Assembly: GCF_001667115.1 (NCBI RefSeq)
Contig: NZ_LZIJ01000094.1
Location: 1-34,287 of the forward strand
Direction: 5' to 3'
Length of the DNA: 34,287 nt
Source of the DNA: Mycobacterium sp. 852002-51163_SCH5372311
Lineage (GTDB): Bacteria; Actinomycetota; Actinomycetes; Mycobacteriales; Mycobacteriaceae
In this document: positions 30,860-34,287 of the stretch, piece after piece
Position numbering within the stretch: position 1 is the stretch's first letter
Layout: every line of letters starts with the position of its first letter
The notes under the pieces: model-generated
Seen by the model: only the letters and a program-made list of their open reading frames with translations
Databases searched by the model: none
What the model was told of the DNA's origin: nothing
Made by a program: the position numbers and the translations under genes

Positions 30860-31791
30860 AAACCGAACTGCCGCAAGATATCGCCGACTTCGACGCCGTC
30901 GCCGCCAAGCGGCTGGCGCGGTGGGGCGGGCCGCAAGCCGCACTGCGTGCCGAGACCGATGACAGCATCCGGCTCGCCGCACGCGAGGCCCTGAGCGAGC
31001 TCGGCGCGTTCGAACTCGACGTCCGGTCGGGGTCTGAGGACCTGCTGGCCGCGGCCGTGCTGTGCCGGGCCGCCGGCGCGACCGCGCTGCCCTATCCGCT
31101 TGTCGAGGAGCTGTTGAGCGTTGACGGCGCTCGACTGACCTTGGTGAATCCCAAGGCACCACGCATCGATCACGGCGATCTGCCCGGTGATTGGGTGGCC
31201 GCCGACCTCGACGGCAACCGGTATCACCCGCAGCCGGGGTCGCGAACCAACGCCAAACTGGGGCCGTTCCTGGTGCCGGCGACTTTGAGCAGCCCAGCGG
31301 GCAGCGTGCCCGTCGCCGACGTTAACCTTCATCTGGTGCTGGGGTCATGGCGGATGTTGGGAGCGGTGCAGCGGTCGCTGGACATCGCGACCGAACACGT
31401 GCGGGCGAGGGTTCAGTTCGGTAAGCCGCTGGCGGATTTCCAGGCCGTCAGGTTCGCCGTTGCGGATGCCTCCGTGGCGGTACGCGGGCTTTACGAACTC
31501 GCCAAATACACCGTCAGCCGACCGGATTCGACGGCGGAGCAAGTTTGTACGGCCGACGCTCTGGTACTTCGTCTCAAAGCGGCCGACACCGCGCGGCAGG
31601 TCCTGCGCACCGCTCATCAATTGCTGGGTGCGCTGGGATTCTGTGACGAGTCCGACGTCAGCGTGCTCGACCGGCACACCCAACCGCTGATCCGGTTGCC
31701 GCTGAGCGCCGAGGCACTCAGCCTGCGCCTGATACCCGATGTCCGCGACGGGTCTCTGGAGACGCTGTTCAGTGGGCCGGTAGCGGTATGA
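30856..31791 (+). CDS. Acyl-CoA dehydrogenase subunit 4 (FadE-like, short)
   Basis: This 311-residue protein is short for the family (about 380) and lacks the EPEAGSD motif. The C-terminal half keeps ARVQFGKPLADFQAVRFAVAD, the arginine/FAD segment and TAHQLLGALGFCDESDVSVLDRHTQPLIR. It pairs by position with subunit 3 (GTGA overlap at 30856-30859) and resembles the small, degenerate chain of ChsE-type alpha2beta2 enzymes. The ATGA overlap with the CoA synthetase (31788-31791) closes the chain. Confidence 0.87.
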   Translation: MKTELPQDIADFDAVAAKRLARWGGPQAALRAETDDSIRLAAREALSELGAFELDVRSGSEDLLAAAVLCRAAGATALPYPLVEELLSVDGARLTLVNPKAPRIDHGDLPGDWVAADLDGNRYHPQPGSRTNAKLGPFLVPATLSSPAGSVPVADVNLHLVLGSWRMLGAVQRSLDIATEHVRARVQFGKPLADFQAVRFAVADASVAVRGLYELAKYTVSRPDSTAEQVCTADALVLRLKAADTARQVLRTAHQLLGALGFCDESDVSVLDRHTQPLIRLPLSAEALSLRLIPDVRDGSLETLFSGPVAV

Positions 31792-33278
31792 GCACCCAGA
31801 CGGCAGCTTCGATGACGCCCGACCCGCTAGAAGAGGGCGTCCCGTTCGGCACCAAACTGCAGGAACTTGGCGAGCAGCACCGCGACAAGCGGGCGGTGAC
31901 CGTCGTCGCGCTGAATGGCCATGCCCAGGAGCTGACGTTCGGTGAACTGGACGCCCGCGCCAATCAGTGGGGGCGAGCGCTGGCTGCCCGCGGCGCCGAA
32001 ACGGGTTCGCTTGTCGCCATTGCGATCCCGAACTCGGTACATCTGGTGCTGGCGACCCTGGGGTGCTGGAAGATCGGTGCGGTGCCGATTCCCATGCACT
32101 GGGACCTGCCGGAGTGGGAACGCGACCGGGTGCGCACGGTTATCGACCCCGCCGTGGTGGTCGACGACCAAAGCCGGTGGGAGCTGGATGCGCTGGCGGC
32201 CGCCGAACCCGAAACCCCTCTGCCCACAGCGATTTCCCCGACCGCCAACGGGATCTGCAGCAGCGGCTCCACCGGCGTCCCCAAAGTGATTCTCAACCTG
32301 GCGCCGTCATTGTGGATACCGCAGCAGGGGGAGCCCTTCCTGTCGAACTGGACGCCGGTGCCCAAGCCGCAGACCATCATGGTGCCCGCGCCGATGTATC
32401 ACACCAACGGCTTCGCCACCTTCCTCATGCTGTTGGGCGGTGACCACCTCGTCATACTCGAAAAGTTCGACGCCGCACTGTTTGTGGACACGATCGAGCG
32501 CTACCGGATCACCAATTTCACCGCCACGCCGACGATGCTGGCACGCGTGGCCGCCCTGCCCGACATCCGGCAGCGCGACCTGTCCAGCATTGTCTTCATC
32601 CTGCAGGGCGCGGCCGTGATGCCGCCGTCGTTGCTGCGCACCTGGTTCGAGCTGCTCAGTCCCGAGCAGATCGTGACGGCCTACGGCATGACCGAGAATC
32701 TTGGGCTCACCGCACTGCGCGGCGACGAGTGGCTGACCCATCCGGGCAGCGTCGGTCGCGGCTTTCGGGACACCGAGATCCGGATCCTGGACGCCGACAA
32801 GAACCCGCTGGGCCCCGGCCAGGACGGCGACGTGTACCTACGCGCGCCGATGAGCGCCGGGTATCGCTATCTGGGTGGGGCGCCGCCGCTGCCGTCGACG
32901 GAGGACGGCTTCCGTTCCGCCGGGGATATCGGCCACCTGGACGAAGACGGATACCTCTACATCACCGACCGCCGGGCCGACATGATCATCACCGGGGGCG
33001 CGAATGTCTTTCCGGCAGAAGTGGAATCCGCGTTGTCGGGGCATCCCGATATCGCCGACGTCGTCGTCATCGGGCTTTCCGATCCGCAATGGGGGCGCCG
33101 GGTGCACGCCGTGGTTCAACCGGCGGGCGGGCTGACCGAGCAACAGGTGATCGAATACGCCAAGAGCCGCCTTGCCCCGTACAAGGTCCCGAAGACGGTC
33201 GAATTCGTCGACAAGATTCCGCGTACCGCCGCGACCAAGGTCAATCGCTCGGCGATGATCGCAGCGCGGGAGGGATGA
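31788..33278 (+). CDS. Acyl-CoA synthetase (FadD-like, AMP-binding)
   Basis: This 496-residue adenylate-forming ligase contains the P-loop CSSGSTGVPKVI, YGMTENLG, a variant hinge motif FRSAGDIGHLDEDG, ITDRRADMIITGGANVFPAEVES and a C-terminal RTAATKVNRSAM with the Lys. It activates an unknown acid to its CoA ester, feeding the dehydrogenases encoded upstream. It is the second CoA ligase of the window and not similar enough to the first to be a recent copy. It is the last gene of the five-gene operon (ATGA overlap). No strong hairpin follows in the next 150 bp. Confidence 0.92.
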   Translation: MSTQTAASMTPDPLEEGVPFGTKLQELGEQHRDKRAVTVVALNGHAQELTFGELDARANQWGRALAARGAETGSLVAIAIPNSVHLVLATLGCWKIGAVPIPMHWDLPEWERDRVRTVIDPAVVVDDQSRWELDALAAAEPETPLPTAISPTANGICSSGSTGVPKVILNLAPSLWIPQQGEPFLSNWTPVPKPQTIMVPAPMYHTNGFATFLMLLGGDHLVILEKFDAALFVDTIERYRITNFTATPTMLARVAALPDIRQRDLSSIVFILQGAAVMPPSLLRTWFELLSPEQIVTAYGMTENLGLTALRGDEWLTHPGSVGRGFRDTEIRILDADKNPLGPGQDGDVYLRAPMSAGYRYLGGAPPLPSTEDGFRSAGDIGHLDEDGYLYITDRRADMIITGGANVFPAEVESALSGHPDIADVVVIGLSDPQWGRRVHAVVQPAGGLTEQQVIEYAKSRLAPYKVPKTVEFVDKIPRTAATKVNRSAMIAAREG

Positions 33279-33430
33279 GTGGTTGTCCGGTTGGTTTCAG
33301 CCGTCACAGCTGTACCGCCGCGGCGACCAATATCCGAGTTCGCAATCTGCTAGCACCGGCGATAGCGGATTCGTGAGTCGGCTAGTGCCTCTGCTCGCGG
33401 TACTCACGTGACTGATGTGAATCGAACGCG

Positions 33431-34287
33431 CTAACCGCGCGAGATACGTTCTGCGCGTTTGGTGTTCGCGAATCCGTCCGCAATTGACGCGGCCAGCTCC
33501 AGGAACGCCTGGCGGGTTCGGCCGGCCATCAGATCCAGGACGATCTCCGACCCCTGGGCCAGGTGGTCGTCGAACGGGATGACGTGAACGGCGCGGATGC
33601 GGGTCATGAACTGCGCGGCCAGCCTGTCGAGGTCCACCGACGATTTCCCGGGTCGTGAGGCGCTGATCACGACGGTCGCGTTGGGTACCAGATGCCCACG
33701 ACCGTGATGTTCCAGCCAGTCCAGCGTCGCCAGAGCGCTGCGGGCGGCATCGATGGCGGGCGAGGCAACCAGCACGATGGCGTCGGCCTCGTCCAGCACG
33801 CTTTCCATCGCCGAGTGCACCAGCCCGGTGCCGCAATCGGTGAGGATCAGGTTGTAGAACCGCTGCAGCAGCCGGATCACCACCCGGTAGTCCGCGTCGG
33901 AGAACGCCTCCGAGGTCGCCGGATCGCGCTCGGAGGCCAGGATTTCCAGCCGGCTCGTGCTCTGCGAGGTGTGCCTGCGGATGTCGGAGTAGCGAAAGAT
34001 GTTGTCGTCCAACAGCAGATCCCGCACGGTGGACCGGCTTTGATCGGGCCCCCGCTGGGCTAAGGTGCCGAAGTCGGGGTTGGCGTCGACCGCGATGACG
34101 CGATCACCGCGCACTGCCGCGAACGTTGAGCCCAAACCGACGGTCGTGGTGGTCTTGCCGACGCCGCCCTTCATCGACAACACGGCGATGCTGTAGTCGC
34201 CGCGCACCGGCTGCGTCACCCGCGCGACCAACCGCTGGCGGGTGTTTTCCTCCTCGGATTCCCTGGGGTTGATGCCGGTGAAACGGT
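33431..34287 (-). CDS. EspI-like MinD/ParA ATPase (5' end outside window)
   Basis: The frame is open from the window end to the stop at 33431 (285 residues visible). It contains a Walker A LSMKGGVGKTTTT, AVDANPDFGTLAQR, FYNLILTDCGTGLVHSAMES (Walker B-like) and a C-terminal IPFDDHLAQGSEIVLDLM. The visible N-terminal residues RFTGINPRESEEENTRQRLVARV match the linker before the ATPase in ESX-associated EspI (LTGINPG... in M. tuberculosis Rv3876), so a proline-rich N-terminal region probably lies beyond the window. No other ESX gene is visible here. It is convergent with the CoA synthetase operon across 152 bp. Confidence 0.9.
   Translation of the reverse strand, partial: RFTGINPRESEEENTRQRLVARVTQPVRGDYSIAVLSMKGGVGKTTTTVGLGSTFAAVRGDRVIAVDANPDFGTLAQRGPDQSRSTVRDLLLDDNIFRYSDIRRHTSQSTSRLEILASERDPATSEAFSDADYRVVIRLLQRFYNLILTDCGTGLVHSAMESVLDEADAIVLVASPAIDAARSALATLDWLEHHGRGHLVPNATVVISASRPGKSSVDLDRLAAQFMTRIRAVHVIPFDDHLAQGSEIVLDLMAGRTRQAFLELAASIADGFANTKRAERISRG

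Noticed and set aside
33279..33430. Short gene or strong terminator after the CoA synthetase
   Set aside because: Only weak, imperfect inverted repeats (around 33349-33387) and no supported reading frame.
1..34287. tRNA, rRNA, transposase or integrase genes
   Set aside because: No cloverleaf-type sequence, rRNA signature, or DDE/tyrosine recombinase motifs were recognised in either strand; scan was by eye, so small RNAs could be missed.

Overview
The window is from a high-GC actinobacterium, almost certainly a Mycobacterium. The evidence is a single-chain type I fatty acid synthase (Fas) followed directly by acpS, a Tat-signal protein like M. tuberculosis Rv2525c next to fas, an actinobacterial cytochrome bc1 b-subunit, an EspI-like MinD ATPase, and many FadE/FadD-type genes. 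Assignments rest on motifs and recalled family sequences; no search was run.

Left part (1-12.2 kb), minus strand. A fas-acpS operon is followed by a qcrB-like cytochrome b gene that runs off the left edge. A long near-perfect hairpin and a separate 32-bp dyad lie between acpS and qcrB. The Rv2525c-like gene lies upstream of fas across a ~600-bp non-coding region.

Middle-left (12.2-14 kb). Two adjacent tandem arrays, both of 20-bp period, end inside a small membrane-protein gene. That gene is divergent from an XRE/MmyB-type regulator broken by an apparent one-base deletion.

Right part (14-33.3 kb). This is a dense catabolic island. A Rieske oxygenase (+) faces a minus-strand operon: KshA-like Rieske oxygenase, CaiC/FadD-like CoA ligase, SnoaL/NTF2-fold protein, two half-MaoC hydratase subunits and a CrtC/AttH lipocalin-like protein. 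A CYP124/125/142-like P450 is divergent from that operon. Next come a small 3Fe-4S-type ferredoxin and a two-domain family III CoA-transferase (both -), a divergent GntR/FadR-type regulator with an SDR (+), an LLM flavin oxidoreductase (-), and a five-gene + operon of four acyl-CoA dehydrogenase subunits and a second acyl-CoA synthetase, every junction being a 4-nt ATGA/GTGA overlap. The contents (KshA-like oxygenase, P450 plus ferredoxin, paired acyl-CoA dehydrogenase subunits, paired half-MaoC hydratase, two CoA ligases, CoA-transferase) resemble the logic of mycobacterial steroid side-chain and ring catabolism. They do not match a cluster I can name, so the substrate is unknown; a steroid, terpenoid or other bulky hydrophobic acid is my inference.

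AT-rich, partly palindromic motifs sit in the four promoter regions of this island. Two of them match at 16 of 19 positions. Together they suggest a local regulon, perhaps governed by the GntR protein encoded here.

Right edge (33.4 kb to end, -). An EspI-like MinD/ParA ATPase lacks its 5' end because the window stops.
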